NCBI RefSeq assembly: GCF_029392095.1
Contig: NZ_CP113930.1
Location: forward strand, 868,001-932,000
DNA length: 64,000 bases
Reading direction: 5' to 3'
Source of the DNA: Lactobacillus sp. ESL0700
GTDB lineage: Bacteria; Bacillota; Bacilli; Lactobacillales; Lactobacillaceae
Part shown: positions 39,518 through 49,750 of the stretch, one piece after another
How the letters are laid out: every line of letters starts with the position of its first letter
Position numbering within the stretch: the stretch's first letter is position 1
Notes under the pieces: generated by a model
Seen by the model: only the letters and a program-made list of their open reading frames with translations
What the model was told of the DNA's origin: nothing
Databases searched by the model: none
Position numbers and translations under genes: made by a program

Positions 39518-40081
39518 ATGGATTTAATAGAAACTGAAATTTCTTCAAAGCAAATTTTTAAGGGGCGAATTGTCGATCTCGCTGTTAGAACAATTAAATT
39601 ACCTAACGGCGCTAGTGCAACTCGCGAAGTAGTCAATCATCAACCAGCCGCAGCTGTGATTGCAGTTAATAGCAAGCAAGAGATGTTGCTAGTTGAACAA
39701 TGGCGTGAACCAATTAAAGAATTGACGTTGGAGATTCCAGCTGGGTTAATCGATGAAACTGACGCAAGTCCACTTGACGCGATGAAGCGTGAACTCAACG
39801 AAGAGGGCGGCTATCGTGCTGATTATTGGGAAAAAGTTGCTGAATTTTATTCATCACCCGGTTTTACTAATGAAAAATTGCATTTATTTTATTGTGATAC
39901 ATTAACTAAGTTAACTGACAAACGACCGCTTGATACTGACGAATTTTTAACCAGTCACTGGTATAATTTGGCTGATTTGAAGCAGCTGTCTGCTCAAGGT
40001 AAAATTGTTGATGCTAAAACCTTGTATGCAATGAGCGTGTGGGAAAACATGCTGCTAACAGGCGAAAAAGCAAAGGAATAA
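39518..40081 (+). CDS. Nudix hydrolase, ADP-ribose pyrophosphatase type
   Basis: A 187-residue protein resembling NudF/YqkG, which splits ADP-ribose. The Nudix box starts at G76 (GLIDETD) and ends RELNEEGG (91-98); it has one extra residue between the first Gly and the RE pair compared with the canonical spacing, and Asp at the first acidic position. The catalytic REXXEE core is intact. Substrate is inferred from overall similarity only. Confidence 0.88.
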   Translation: MDLIETEISSKQIFKGRIVDLAVRTIKLPNGASATREVVNHQPAAAVIAVNSKQEMLLVEQWREPIKELTLEIPAGLIDETDASPLDAMKRELNEEGGYRADYWEKVAEFYSSPGFTNEKLHLFYCDTLTKLTDKRPLDTDEFLTSHWYNLADLKQLSAQGKIVDAKTLYAMSVWENMLLTGEKAKE

Positions 40082-40082
40082 T

Positions 40083-40433
40083 ATGACTGAGAAACGATCC
40101 GATTACCGCAAACAAATTAAACGTAAAAAGAATAGTGGTCTTTTACATACAATTAAGTCAGCATTCGATGATAGCGATGAAACAGTTGATGTTAACCCTG
40201 ACTTTATGCGTGAGCCTGAAGAAAAAGAGCAAGTAGCGTCAAAACATGCTGCAAGATCTAAGCGTGAAAAGCAGCATCATGATACTCGTGAGTCTAGTGC
40301 GCGAACTAGTGCAAAGGCAGGCAAAAAGCAGGATACTGACAAGGCCTTGCTCTTAAAGAAAAAGCTGAATCGAGCAATTTTGATTGTAATTGTTTTAATT
40401 GTTCTGGTATTATTGGCATTGTTTCATTTATAA
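40083..40433 (+). CDS. Small tail-anchored-like membrane protein of unknown function
   Basis: A 116-residue protein. Residues 1-95 are charged and probably disordered (basic start RKQIKRKKNSG, then an acidic patch, then Ser/Lys/Arg), and residues about 97-115 form one very hydrophobic helix at the extreme C terminus. No signal peptide, so the body is likely cytoplasmic. I do not recognise a family. It sits one base after the Nudix gene and 26 bases before mtnN. Confidence 0.7.
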   Translation: MTEKRSDYRKQIKRKKNSGLLHTIKSAFDDSDETVDVNPDFMREPEEKEQVASKHAARSKREKQHHDTRESSARTSAKAGKKQDTDKALLLKKKLNRAILIVIVLIVLVLLALFHL

Positions 40434-40459
40434 AGATAAAATTTTATTTGAGGACTAAG

Positions 40460-41155
40460 ATGAAGATAGCAATTATTGTCCCAATGGCAATTGAGGCAGA
40501 ATATTATCGTAAAAACTTTCACTCAGGTAACAAGGAAATGTTCGGATCAACCGTATTCGAGCATTTTTGCGTTAAAGACAATGATATATATTTGGGCCTG
40601 AGTGGAATCGGCAAGGTGCAAGCGGCAATGAACTTGTCTAGTTTATTAAGCAAGATTGAGATTGATTTAATCTTGATGACTGGGACTGCTGGGTCACTGG
40701 CTGCTGATGTTCACAGAGAAGACTTGCTGCTAGCTGATTCGTTTACTTATCATGATGCGCATAATACCCTGGCTGGCGATTATGTGGAAGGGCAAATTCC
40801 GGGAGAACCAGCAGAATTTAAGCTGGATTCTCCTGCTAGAGAAGATTTTAAACGTTTCTTAACTGAGGAAAATGTGCCATTTAAAGAAGGGTTAATCGTT
40901 ACTGGGGATGCCTTTATTGGCTCTGATGTTCAAAAGAAGACGATTAAGCAGAAATTCCCTAATGCCTTGGCTGTAGAGATGGAAGGTGCTGCTTTTGCGC
41001 AGGTTGCCTACCACTTCAATAAGCCGCTGATTGCTTTGCGGGCAATTTCCGACAATGGCAATGACGATGCTAACGAAGATTTTGACAAATTTGCCCAAAA
41101 GGTTGGTGCTAAAGCCGCTGAACTGATTTGTGCTTATTTAAAGAAGATGAATTAA
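40460..41155 (+). CDS. mtnN: 5'-methylthioadenosine/S-adenosylhomocysteine nucleosidase
   Basis: A 231-residue enzyme that removes adenine from MTA and SAH, recycling methylation products and giving the precursor of autoinducer-2. ATG 40460 is preferred over the TTG at 40448 because family members start MKIAIIVPM and GAGGACT lies upstream. GTAGSL, VTGDAFI and AVEMEGAAFAQV are visible. It abuts the cysteine desulfurase gene (stop TAA, then ATG). Confidence 0.94.
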   Translation: MKIAIIVPMAIEAEYYRKNFHSGNKEMFGSTVFEHFCVKDNDIYLGLSGIGKVQAAMNLSSLLSKIEIDLILMTGTAGSLAADVHREDLLLADSFTYHDAHNTLAGDYVEGQIPGEPAEFKLDSPAREDFKRFLTEENVPFKEGLIVTGDAFIGSDVQKKTIKQKFPNALAVEMEGAAFAQVAYHFNKPLIALRAISDNGNDDANEDFDKFAQKVGAKAAELICAYLKKMN

Positions 41156-42304
41156 ATGCAAGAAATTTATTTAGATAATGCGGCGACCACGCCAATGTCA
41201 CCGCAAGTTATTGATGTCATGACCAGCGAAATGAAGAACGACTTTGGTAATGCATCAAGTACTTACGAATTGGGCCGTAAGGCGCGACACGCAATTGATC
41301 ATGCGCGCAGCCAAATTGCTGCAGCAATTAATGCCGATGATAATGAAATTATTTTTACTTCCGGTGGCTCGGAGAGCAATAATACTGCTATCTTTGGCGT
41401 TGCCCACAGTCGCAAAGAGATTGGTAAGCAAATTATCACGACTAAGATTGAGCATCCGTCGGTTTTGAATCCAATGCGTCAGTTAGAGCGTGAGGGTTAC
41501 GAAGTGACATACCTCAATGTTGATGAGACCGGGCATATTTCACTTGATGACCTTAAAAACGCCTTGACACCAGAAACGATTTTAGTATCAGTCATGGCCG
41601 TTAATAATGAAGTTGGTAGCATTAATCCGCTGGCAGAAATTGGCGCAATTGTCGCGGATAGTAACGCTTATTTCCATGTTGATGCGGTTCAGGGTCTTGG
41701 TAATATTGACCTTGATGTTAAGAAAATGCAGATTGATTTATTATCAACTTCAGCTCATAAAATTAATGGCCCGAAGTTTTTAGGCTTTTTATACGAAAAC
41801 AAGCAAATTAATTTACCACCACTAGTTTTAGGTGGTGAGCAGGAAACTAAACGTCGGGCTGGTACTGAAAATGTGCCGGGAATTGCTGGCTTTGGTGAGG
41901 CCGTTAGTGAAATTGCCGCGATTGATAAGACTGCTTTGCAGGCCAAGTATTCGCATTGGCAAGAGATGATTTTGCAGGCACTTGACGAGGGCCATGTTCA
42001 GTATGAAGTTAATGGCGGCCGCGGTGAGCACGTATCACATCATGTTCTTAATCTGCATATCGTGGGTGTCAGCACGACGATTTTACAGGCAAACCTTGAT
42101 TTGGCAGGCTTTGCCGTCTCTGGTGGTTCTGCTTGTACGGCTGGTTCTCTTGAGCCTTCGCATGTTTTGATGGCTTGTTTTGGTAAAAAGTCTCCGCGAG
42201 TTAATGAGTCAATCCGAATTTCTTTTGGGCGGTATAATACGGACGAAGAAGTGGCTGCTTTTGCACAAGAATTATGCAAAATTGCCCATAAGGTACAAAA
42301 GTGA
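41156..42304 (+). CDS. yrvO: Cysteine desulfurase paired with MnmA (YrvO-like)
   Basis: A 382-residue PLP enzyme, paralogous to the one at 11762. It has STSAHKINGPKF (PLP Lys about 200), HVDAVQGLG, and the mobile loop GGSACTAGSLEPSHV with catalytic Cys about 325. The longer Cys loop differs from the ThiI partner's short SACAS loop. Location two genes before mnmA suggests it supplies sulfur for 2-thiouridine at the tRNA wobble base. Confidence 0.92.
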   Translation: MQEIYLDNAATTPMSPQVIDVMTSEMKNDFGNASSTYELGRKARHAIDHARSQIAAAINADDNEIIFTSGGSESNNTAIFGVAHSRKEIGKQIITTKIEHPSVLNPMRQLEREGYEVTYLNVDETGHISLDDLKNALTPETILVSVMAVNNEVGSINPLAEIGAIVADSNAYFHVDAVQGLGNIDLDVKKMQIDLLSTSAHKINGPKFLGFLYENKQINLPPLVLGGEQETKRRAGTENVPGIAGFGEAVSEIAAIDKTALQAKYSHWQEMILQALDEGHVQYEVNGGRGEHVSHHVLNLHIVGVSTTILQANLDLAGFAVSGGSACTAGSLEPSHVLMACFGKKSPRVNESIRISFGRYNTDEEVAAFAQELCKIAHKVQK

Positions 42305-42333
42305 TTGCTTTTTCTAGCAAGTTAACTTATTAT
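42305..42333 (+). promoter_or_regulatory. Possible promoter before the DUF1831-mnmA pair
   Basis: TTGCTT (42305-42310) and TATTAT (42328-42333) are 17 bases apart. The transcript would start close to the ribosome site (GTGAGGT), so the leader is very short; function is uncertain. Confidence 0.4.
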
Positions 42334-42352
42334 AAGTAAGTGAGGTAAAATT

Positions 42353-42694
42353 ATGGCAAATACAGTTATAATTAATGGCGACCAGCGTAAATTTACACTA
42401 AGTCCCGATTTAAAACTTTATGCGTTGATTGATGCCGGTTTTGTCAAAACCGTTAAGGGCAATTTCAATTATGAGCATCCACTTTATAATGATTCTCCTT
42501 ATGATGCACCAACTAAACTTAAAATGACAATTAACAAGGACATGACGCGGTTAACAATGGTGGTAACCGATCGCAGTGGCTTGCAAAAGGTAAATATTTT
42601 TAAGAACAAGCAATTAGCGCAAACTGTAGAACTGTTAGACTATATTTTAAAAGATCTCGAAGAACGTAAAATTATTGTTCCAGTAAAGGATTGA
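42353..42694 (+). CDS. DUF1831 family protein
   Basis: A 113-residue cytoplasmic protein with mixed alpha/beta character and no cysteine. DUF1831 genes are regularly found between a cysteine desulfurase and mnmA in lactobacilli, which suggests a part in sulfur transfer to MnmA, though the lack of Cys argues against a persulfide carrier. Function is not established. Confidence 0.75.
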   Translation: MANTVIINGDQRKFTLSPDLKLYALIDAGFVKTVKGNFNYEHPLYNDSPYDAPTKLKMTINKDMTRLTMVVTDRSGLQKVNIFKNKQLAQTVELLDYILKDLEERKIIVPVKD

Positions 42695-42697
42695 TGA

Positions 42698-43825
<1,128 letters not shown>

Positions 43826-43833
43826 TTTGATCT

Positions 43834-43868
43834 AAAAAAGGAAAGCATAATTTGCTTTTCTTTTTTTG
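43834..43868 (+). terminator. Intrinsic terminator after mnmA
   Basis: AAAAAGGAAAGCA pairs with TGCTTTTCTTTTT and leads into a T run. Confidence 0.8.
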
Positions 43869-43893
43869 TTTTGCTCTCATTAAATGATAAACT
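43866..43893 (+). promoter_or_regulatory. Candidate promoter for the phosphatase-TPR-recD2 group
   Basis: TTGTTT (43866-43871), 16 bases, then TAAACT (43888-43893) preceded by TGA, an extended -10 context. Confidence 0.5.
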
Positions 43894-43931
43894 AGACAAG
43901 TAACAGCAATAGAAAAGAGATAAAATTACTG

Positions 43932-44591
43932 ATGCAGATTTATTTTGTACGGCATGGAAAAACAGAGTGGAATCTTGAAGAACGGTTTCAAGGAGGACAT
44001 GGGGACTCCCCGCTATTGTCGCAAAGTTTAATTGATATTAAAAAGTTGGGTCAGCACCTAAAAAATACTAAATTTAGGGCAATTTATGCTAGTCCGCTAA
44101 AGCGGGCCTTTGATACGGCGCAAGGAATTGATGATGCAATGAATGCTGAATTACCGGTGATTATTGATGAACGCCTGCGTGAATTTAACTTAGGTAAAAT
44201 GGAAGGCATGCAATTTAAGGCAGCCGAACAAAAGTATCCTACACAAGTTGATGACTTGTGGCATCATCCTGAGCGCTATGAGGGGCATCAGATTAGTGGT
44301 GAAAATTACCCTGAAGTGATTGCTCGTGGTCAAAGTTTTGCCCGTGAAGTTGCGCAGAAATTTTCTAATCCAGATGATAAAGTTTTGGCAGTTAGTCATG
44401 GTGCTGCTTTGTCAGCAATTATGGGTGGTCTGTTAGGCTTTTCGCTTAAAAATTTACGGCAAAAAGGTGGCCTAAATAACACTAGTTTGACAATTTTATC
44501 TACCGATGACCAAGGCCAAACCTGGCACTCATTGATTTGGAATGAGACCGACTTTTTAGACCGTAAACTTTCAGAAACGGATGCATTATAA
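43932..44591 (+). CDS. Histidine phosphatase family protein
   Basis: A 219-residue member of the phosphoglycerate-mutase-like superfamily. The RHG motif is in IYFVRHGKTEWNLEERFQG (His 8) and the second catalytic His in AVSHGAAL (about 156). The family includes cofactor-dependent mutases and broad phosphatases; the short N terminus and sequence favour a phosphatase. Substrate unknown. The next gene begins directly after the stop. Confidence 0.88.
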   Translation: MQIYFVRHGKTEWNLEERFQGGHGDSPLLSQSLIDIKKLGQHLKNTKFRAIYASPLKRAFDTAQGIDDAMNAELPVIIDERLREFNLGKMEGMQFKAAEQKYPTQVDDLWHHPERYEGHQISGENYPEVIARGQSFAREVAQKFSNPDDKVLAVSHGAALSAIMGGLLGFSLKNLRQKGGLNNTSLTILSTDDQGQTWHSLIWNETDFLDRKLSETDAL

Positions 44592-45230
44592 ATGGCGAAA
44601 CAGGATAAAAAGCAAGCAGACATTGACCAAAAAATTCACCAATTAATAACCAAAATCGATCAACAGCCGCAAAAGGCGGATAATTATTTGCAACTGGCAA
44701 CTTATTTACTAAATGAGGGTAGTTTTGCTCAAGCAACGCAATTATTGGAGCAGGCCAAGCAGCTAGTGAAAAAGCCGCAGGACTTAGATTATGATTTAGC
44801 AGTCTGCTATTACATGCAGGGAGATTTTGATAAGGCATTAACCTTGCTGGACCAAATTCCAAATGATGATTTGGTTTTATATCAAAAAGCACTGGTTTAC
44901 CTCAAGATTGGGCAGAAGCAAAAAGCCTTGGCTTATGCATTGACAATCAAGAAACTTGATAATCGGGTACGAGAATTATTGGGCGATATTTGGCTTAGCC
45001 TGGGTCAATTGAAGGAAGCGCGCACTAGTTATGAGCAAATTCCACCGGCTGCTAGAAGTGCGAAAGTTAATTTCTTACTTGGAATTACAGTCTTGGAAGA
45101 TGACCGCAAGAAGGCACAAGAATTTTTGCAAACAGCGAAAAAATTGGACCCGAAATATTATCAGCAGGCACTTGACCAGTATTCATCAATTCTTAAATTA
45201 GTTAAGGATAAGGGCAATAGTAATGACTGA
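44592..45230 (+). CDS. Tetratricopeptide repeat protein
   Basis: A 212-residue cytoplasmic protein made of about five TPR-like helical pairs (for example NYLQLATYLLNEGSFAQATQLLEQAK). Such proteins act as scaffolds; the partner is unknown. It ends inside the start of recD2 (ATGACTGA, 8-base overlap), a linkage also seen in other lactobacilli and bacilli. Confidence 0.85.
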   Translation: MAKQDKKQADIDQKIHQLITKIDQQPQKADNYLQLATYLLNEGSFAQATQLLEQAKQLVKKPQDLDYDLAVCYYMQGDFDKALTLLDQIPNDDLVLYQKALVYLKIGQKQKALAYALTIKKLDNRVRELLGDIWLSLGQLKEARTSYEQIPPAARSAKVNFLLGITVLEDDRKKAQEFLQTAKKLDPKYYQQALDQYSSILKLVKDKGNSND

Positions 45231-47586
45231 ATTTGTAGGCAAAATTAACGGAATTGTTTTTGAAAATAATCAGGATTTATACAAAATTCTTGACGTGACG
45301 ATCAGCGGCAAACTGGCTGATTATGACCGGGATGAAATCAAAGTCACCGGTAATTTCGGTGATGTGCAAATCGGTGGCACCTATCAGTTTTCAGGTAAAT
45401 TGGTGGTCCACAATAAGTTTGGTTTGCAGTTTCGCTGCGATCGTTATCAGCAGGCTCTGCCACATGAGGAAGGCAGTTTGAGCCGTTATTTGAGTTCAAG
45501 CAAGTTCCCAGGCATTGGTAAAAAGGCCGCTAATACAATTATTGCCGAATTAGGAGTTGATGCCTTGGCGGTGCTGAAGGACAACCCGGCTAAGATTGCT
45601 ACATTGCCGTTAACGCAAAAACAGAAGGACAGTTTGCTTACTGGCATAAATTCGATGGATTCTTATTCAGAAATCATTTTGAAATTGACCCAGTTCGGTT
45701 TGAATAAAAAGGTTGCCAGTCGTCTTTACCAAATCTATCATGGTGAAACGCTGGCCAAGCTCCAAGAAGATCCTTATGCCTCAATTGATGAGGTCACTGG
45801 TTACGCGTTTAGGAGTGCTGACCGTATGGGGCAGGAGCTGGGAATTCCTAGTGATGATCCCCGTAGAATTAACGGTGCCATTTTTCAGGTTTTGCTTGAC
45901 GAGCTAAGTAAAGAAGGCAACACCTACGTTAAGTTGGCGCAATTATTGACAGATACCAGCAAGCTGTTGCAAATTAACCAGTTTGACCCAATTGCTAGCT
46001 GTGTTAACCAGCTTCAGCATGATGGTAAAGTTGTTGTTTCTGGCGAAAATGCGGCTTTGCAAAATATTGCGCAGACCGAGAATGACATCGCCTTAACAAT
46101 GAAGAATTTAATTGAACGGCGAGTTGAGCAGGATGAAAACGAGCAATATAGTGATCGCAGCGTTAATCAAGCGATTAAAAAGGCCGAAAAAGAGTTAAAA
46201 ATTAAGTATGATGACACGCAAAAGGCGGCCATTAAAAATGCTTTAACTCACCCGATTTCGATTTTGACAGGTGGCCCTGGTACCGGTAAGACGACAATCA
46301 TTAACGGAATTTTGCTAGCGCTGCGTGATTTAGCAGAGATACCAGCTTCCGCTCTTTACAGTAGTGATCCACCGTTCCTATTGGCCGCGCCCACTGGTCG
46401 TGCTGCTAAAAGAATGGAAGAAATCACCGGTATTACTGCTAAAACAATTCATCGCATGCTAGGGTTAGGGATCGGTGAAAACGATGAAGCCGACTTAAAT
46501 GAACTTAATGGTGAAATTTTAATCATTGATGAAATGTCCATGGTTGACATGTTCCTGTTTAAGCAGCTAATTTCAAGTATTAACCAAACTAAGCACGTTG
46601 TTTTTGTCGGTGATAAAGACCAGCTGCCGTCAGTTGGCCCAGGCAATGTCTTTAGTGATTTGATTAAATCAGCAGCGCTGCCGACGACGGTGTTAACGCA
46701 AATTCACCGGCAAGGCGACGATTCAAGTATTATTACTTTGGCGCATGATATTAATGAAGGTACTGATCAAGATGCCTTGTTCCAAAAGACTAAAAATTAT
46801 TCCTTTATTTCTTGTCCACCACACGAAATCGGCCACGTGGTCAGTCAAATTGTTGAGCGTGCACTAAAGAAATTTAAACCAGATGACATTCAAGTTCTTG
46901 GGGCAATGTATCACGGGGAAGGCGGGGTTACTAACCTGAATAATTTGATTCAGGAAATCATGAACCCAGCTCAACCTGATAGCAAGTATCTTGAAGTCCA
47001 TGATGAAATTTTTCGGATTGGTGATCGGGTGTTACAACTGCAGAATAACCCGGAAAAAGATATTTATAACGGTCAAATTGGGAAAATTATTTCCATCGAT
47101 TCTAAAAATGCTCAAAAATGCATGACTGCTGATTTTGACGGTCGAGAAATCAATTTTAGTAAAAAAGACCTGTTTGACCTGACTCGTGCTTATGCCATTA
47201 CAATTCATAAATCACAAGGGTCAGAATTTCCGCTGGTTATTTTAAATTTGACTATGCAAAATTATGTAATGCTCAAACGCAATCTGTTATACACGGCAGT
47301 TACGCGGGCAGAGAAAAATTTGGTTTTAGTTGGCGATCCACGCGCTTACGTGATGGCACTCAATACATCGGGCAATGACCGAAAAACTGGCTTGACCGCC
47401 AAACTGCAAAAATTACTTGAGCAGGAGCCAGATGAAGCTGACGATGAACAGGCTGTGGCTGAAACTTCGACTAAAGAGCAAAATAGTGAGCCGAAGGATT
47501 ATATTTTGACATCAGAATTGATTTATTCTGGTGAAATTGATCCGATGATTGGCATGCGCGGCATTAAATTGGTGTCCCGCACATAA
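45223..47586 (+). CDS. recD2: RecD2-type ATP-dependent DNA helicase
   Basis: A 787-residue SF1B 5'-3' helicase that works outside RecBCD, in repair and replication-fork maintenance. N-terminal OB-like domain, tandem helix-hairpin-helix (FPGIGKKAANTII), Walker A GGPGTGKTT (about 348), Walker B IIDEMSMVD, and the C-terminal motif VI region LLYTAVTRAEKNLVLVG. A poorly conserved acidic stretch precedes the last 40 residues. Length is normal. Confidence 0.95.
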   Translation: MTEFVGKINGIVFENNQDLYKILDVTISGKLADYDRDEIKVTGNFGDVQIGGTYQFSGKLVVHNKFGLQFRCDRYQQALPHEEGSLSRYLSSSKFPGIGKKAANTIIAELGVDALAVLKDNPAKIATLPLTQKQKDSLLTGINSMDSYSEIILKLTQFGLNKKVASRLYQIYHGETLAKLQEDPYASIDEVTGYAFRSADRMGQELGIPSDDPRRINGAIFQVLLDELSKEGNTYVKLAQLLTDTSKLLQINQFDPIASCVNQLQHDGKVVVSGENAALQNIAQTENDIALTMKNLIERRVEQDENEQYSDRSVNQAIKKAEKELKIKYDDTQKAAIKNALTHPISILTGGPGTGKTTIINGILLALRDLAEIPASALYSSDPPFLLAAPTGRAAKRMEEITGITAKTIHRMLGLGIGENDEADLNELNGEILIIDEMSMVDMFLFKQLISSINQTKHVVFVGDKDQLPSVGPGNVFSDLIKSAALPTTVLTQIHRQGDDSSIITLAHDINEGTDQDALFQKTKNYSFISCPPHEIGHVVSQIVERALKKFKPDDIQVLGAMYHGEGGVTNLNNLIQEIMNPAQPDSKYLEVHDEIFRIGDRVLQLQNNPEKDIYNGQIGKIISIDSKNAQKCMTADFDGREINFSKKDLFDLTRAYAITIHKSQGSEFPLVILNLTMQNYVMLKRNLLYTAVTRAEKNLVLVGDPRAYVMALNTSGNDRKTGLTAKLQKLLEQEPDEADDEQAVAETSTKEQNSEPKDYILTSELIYSGEIDPMIGMRGIKLVSRT

Positions 47587-47600
47587 AATAGAGGTAAATA

Positions 47601-47987
47601 ATGATAAAAGAACTAACAAAGCCAGTGCAACTTAAACAAGCAATCGGCGATTGGATTGCAAGTCACACTGGCGTTACCGCCGTTAGCAGCGATACTTGGG
47701 AAGTGGCAACGACTGCAATTGATTCTTATGGTGATACAGTTTATTGTTTTGTCCAACAAGTTGGCGAGGATTATTTAGTAACCGACGATGGGCGGATTTT
47801 ATTTAAACTTGACCCCGGAATTAGTGACACAGATTTATTTGAAACAACCGCTGAGATTGCTTTAGGGGCGGGTTATGATTTCAATGAAGAAAATTGTGAA
47901 ATTTCCATTCAGGTTAAACAGGAAAACTTGGCTCAGGCAATCATTAAGTTGGCACAGCTGCAAGTTGCTATTTCGTATCTAGGTTAA
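47601..47987 (+). CDS. DUF1828 family protein
   Basis: A 128-residue protein with a predicted alpha/beta fold; the central VGEDYLVTDDGRILFKLD fits the DUF1828 core. Some relatives are found with toxin-antitoxin or phage genes, but nothing of that kind lies beside it here. Function unknown. AGAGGT precedes the ATG. Confidence 0.75.
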   Translation: MIKELTKPVQLKQAIGDWIASHTGVTAVSSDTWEVATTAIDSYGDTVYCFVQQVGEDYLVTDDGRILFKLDPGISDTDLFETTAEIALGAGYDFNEENCEISIQVKQENLAQAIIKLAQLQVAISYLG

Positions 47988-48050
47988 AAAAAGGTTAGTA
48001 TTATTCAAAATTGTTTCTTCGCTTGGTTGCGGTTACCTTGATTTTGATGC

Positions 48051-48079
48051 TTGACATTTATACCAGAAGGGGCAAAATT
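48051..48079 (+). promoter_or_regulatory. Candidate promoter of the amino-acid permease gene
   Basis: A perfect -35 TTGACA (48051-48056), 17 bases, then AAAATT (48074-48079), a weak -10. Confidence 0.5.
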
Positions 48080-48104
48080 AACTTTATGAAATGAGGTAAT
48101 AAAA

Positions 48105-49700
48105 ATTAAGAAGCAAAAAATTGGGTTAGTATCACTAACTCTTTTGTCATTAGGTTCGATTATTGGCTCGGGTTGGCTATTTGGTGCCGGAGAGGGTGCA
48201 CATTTAGCAGGACCTGCGGCCATTTTTTCTTGGCTAATCGGTGCCGTTATCATGGGTTTTATTGCCATTGTTTATACTGAAATGGGAACAATGTTCCAGC
48301 AGAGTGGGGGCATGAGTCGGTTTGCACAGTACACTCACGGGTCACTGCTGGGCTTCATTGCTGCATGGGCTAACTGGGTTTCGCTTGAGACAATTTTACC
48401 AATTGAAGCCGTAGCTGCAGTTCAATATTTAAGTTCATGGCCATGGCCGTGGGCGCGCGGGTTTCACCAATTAATGCATCACGGACAAATCACGGGACTA
48501 GGCCTATTGGTCGTGTTTGCCTTTATGGGCATTTTTACATGGATTAATTATTATTCCGTTAATTTGATGGCGCGTTTTTCCAATACTATCACGTGGTTTA
48601 AAATTATCATTCCAACTTTAACCTTTATTTTGCTGCTGATGTCTGGCTTTAATGCACAGAACTTAGCGTTAACAACTACAAATTGGTTTCCTAACGGGAC
48701 CGCGCCAATTTTAACGGCAACTACTAGTGCTGGAATAATTTTTTCTTACGACGCGTTCCAAACGGTTATTAACCTTGGGAGCGAAATTGAAAATCCGCAG
48801 AAAAATATGCGGCGTGCGATTATTATTTCATTGGGATTAAGTGCGTTATTATATACGCTGCTGCAATTTACGTTTGTAGCCAGTATGCCGCATCATTTGA
48901 TTCAGGTAAAAGGCTGGTCAGGAATTAATTTTAGTTCACCATTTGCTCAACTGGCAGTGTTATTAGGGCTGAATTGGTTATCTATTTTGCTATATATCGA
49001 CGCGTTTGTGTCGCCGTTTGGTACTGGAATTGCGTTTATGGCAACAACGAGCAGATCACTTGCCGCAATGGCTGAAAACCGGCACTTACCGCAATTTTTA
49101 ACTAAATTGGATAATAAATATCACACGCCGCACAAGGCAATGCTGGCAAGTTTAATTGTTAGCATCATTCTTGTAACCTTGTTTCCAAATTGGGGCCAGC
49201 TGGCAAGTGTGATTGCCACTTCTACTTTAATTGCGTATTTAACTGGACCGGTTTCGACAACGGCATTGCGTAAGTTAGCACCGAAATTTAACCGCCCGAT
49301 TAAGTTACGTCACTTGAAGGCACTGGCACCAATCACCTTTGTTTTAACCAGTTTAGCTGTTTACTGGGGCCAATTTCCAACTACTTGGGAAGTAATGCTG
49401 GTTATTTTGGCAGGGATGCCAATTTATGCTTATTATGAGTGGAAGAATAACGATCATCAGTTTAAGCAAGCTCTCCGCGGTAGCTGGTGGCTAATTTGTT
49501 ACCTGGTAATGATGGCTGGGCTATCAGTTTTGGGTGCTAAAGAATTTGGCGGACTTAATTGGCTGCATTATCCCTGGGATTTGGTAATTGTGGCGATAAT
49601 TAGTATTGGCTTTTACTATTGGGGTGTCCATAGTGCTTATGCTGGCCCTGATTTAGACCAAGCTGCACAAATTAATCAAAAAGCTCAGATAGAAGAATAA
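48105..49700 (+). CDS. APC-family amino-acid permease, apparently starting at ATT
   Basis: A 531-residue transporter with about 12 membrane helices. The first canonical start codon in frame is TTG 48144, but that would begin in the middle of the first membrane helix and has no ribosome site. Thirteen codons earlier, ATT 48105 gives (M)KKQKIGLVSLTLLSLGSIIGSGWLFG, the normal permease N terminus, with GAGGT seven bases upstream; a stop codon at 48087 leaves no ATG, GTG or TTG choice. The GSIIGSGWLFGAGE motif in helix 1 is the substrate-binding glycine stretch of APC carriers. Substrate is not determined. Monocistronic, with its own promoter and terminator. Confidence 0.88.
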   Translation: MKKQKIGLVSLTLLSLGSIIGSGWLFGAGEGAHLAGPAAIFSWLIGAVIMGFIAIVYTEMGTMFQQSGGMSRFAQYTHGSLLGFIAAWANWVSLETILPIEAVAAVQYLSSWPWPWARGFHQLMHHGQITGLGLLVVFAFMGIFTWINYYSVNLMARFSNTITWFKIIIPTLTFILLLMSGFNAQNLALTTTNWFPNGTAPILTATTSAGIIFSYDAFQTVINLGSEIENPQKNMRRAIIISLGLSALLYTLLQFTFVASMPHHLIQVKGWSGINFSSPFAQLAVLLGLNWLSILLYIDAFVSPFGTGIAFMATTSRSLAAMAENRHLPQFLTKLDNKYHTPHKAMLASLIVSIILVTLFPNWGQLASVIATSTLIAYLTGPVSTTALRKLAPKFNRPIKLRHLKALAPITFVLTSLAVYWGQFPTTWEVMLVILAGMPIYAYYEWKNNDHQFKQALRGSWWLICYLVMMAGLSVLGAKEFGGLNWLHYPWDLVIVAIISIGFYYWGVHSAYAGPDLDQAAQINQKAQIEE

Positions 49701-49702
49701 AT

Positions 49703-49750
49703 AAAAATCGGTCTCGTAACTATTAATTACGAAACCGATTTTTTATTTTA
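49703..49750. terminator. Bidirectional terminator between the permease and lipid kinase genes
   Basis: AATCGGT-TCGTAA and TTACGA-ACCGATT pair with a small internal mismatch, with A and T runs on either side. It overlaps the 3' end of the minus-strand lipid kinase gene. Confidence 0.8.

Noticed and set aside
44190..44892. Minus-strand open frames over the phosphatase and TPR genes.
   Set aside because: They overlap well-supported genes on the plus strand and show no start signals.
47601..47987. DUF1828 gene as part of a toxin-antitoxin or defence module.
   Set aside because: No partner gene, mobile-element sign or base-composition change is present on either side.
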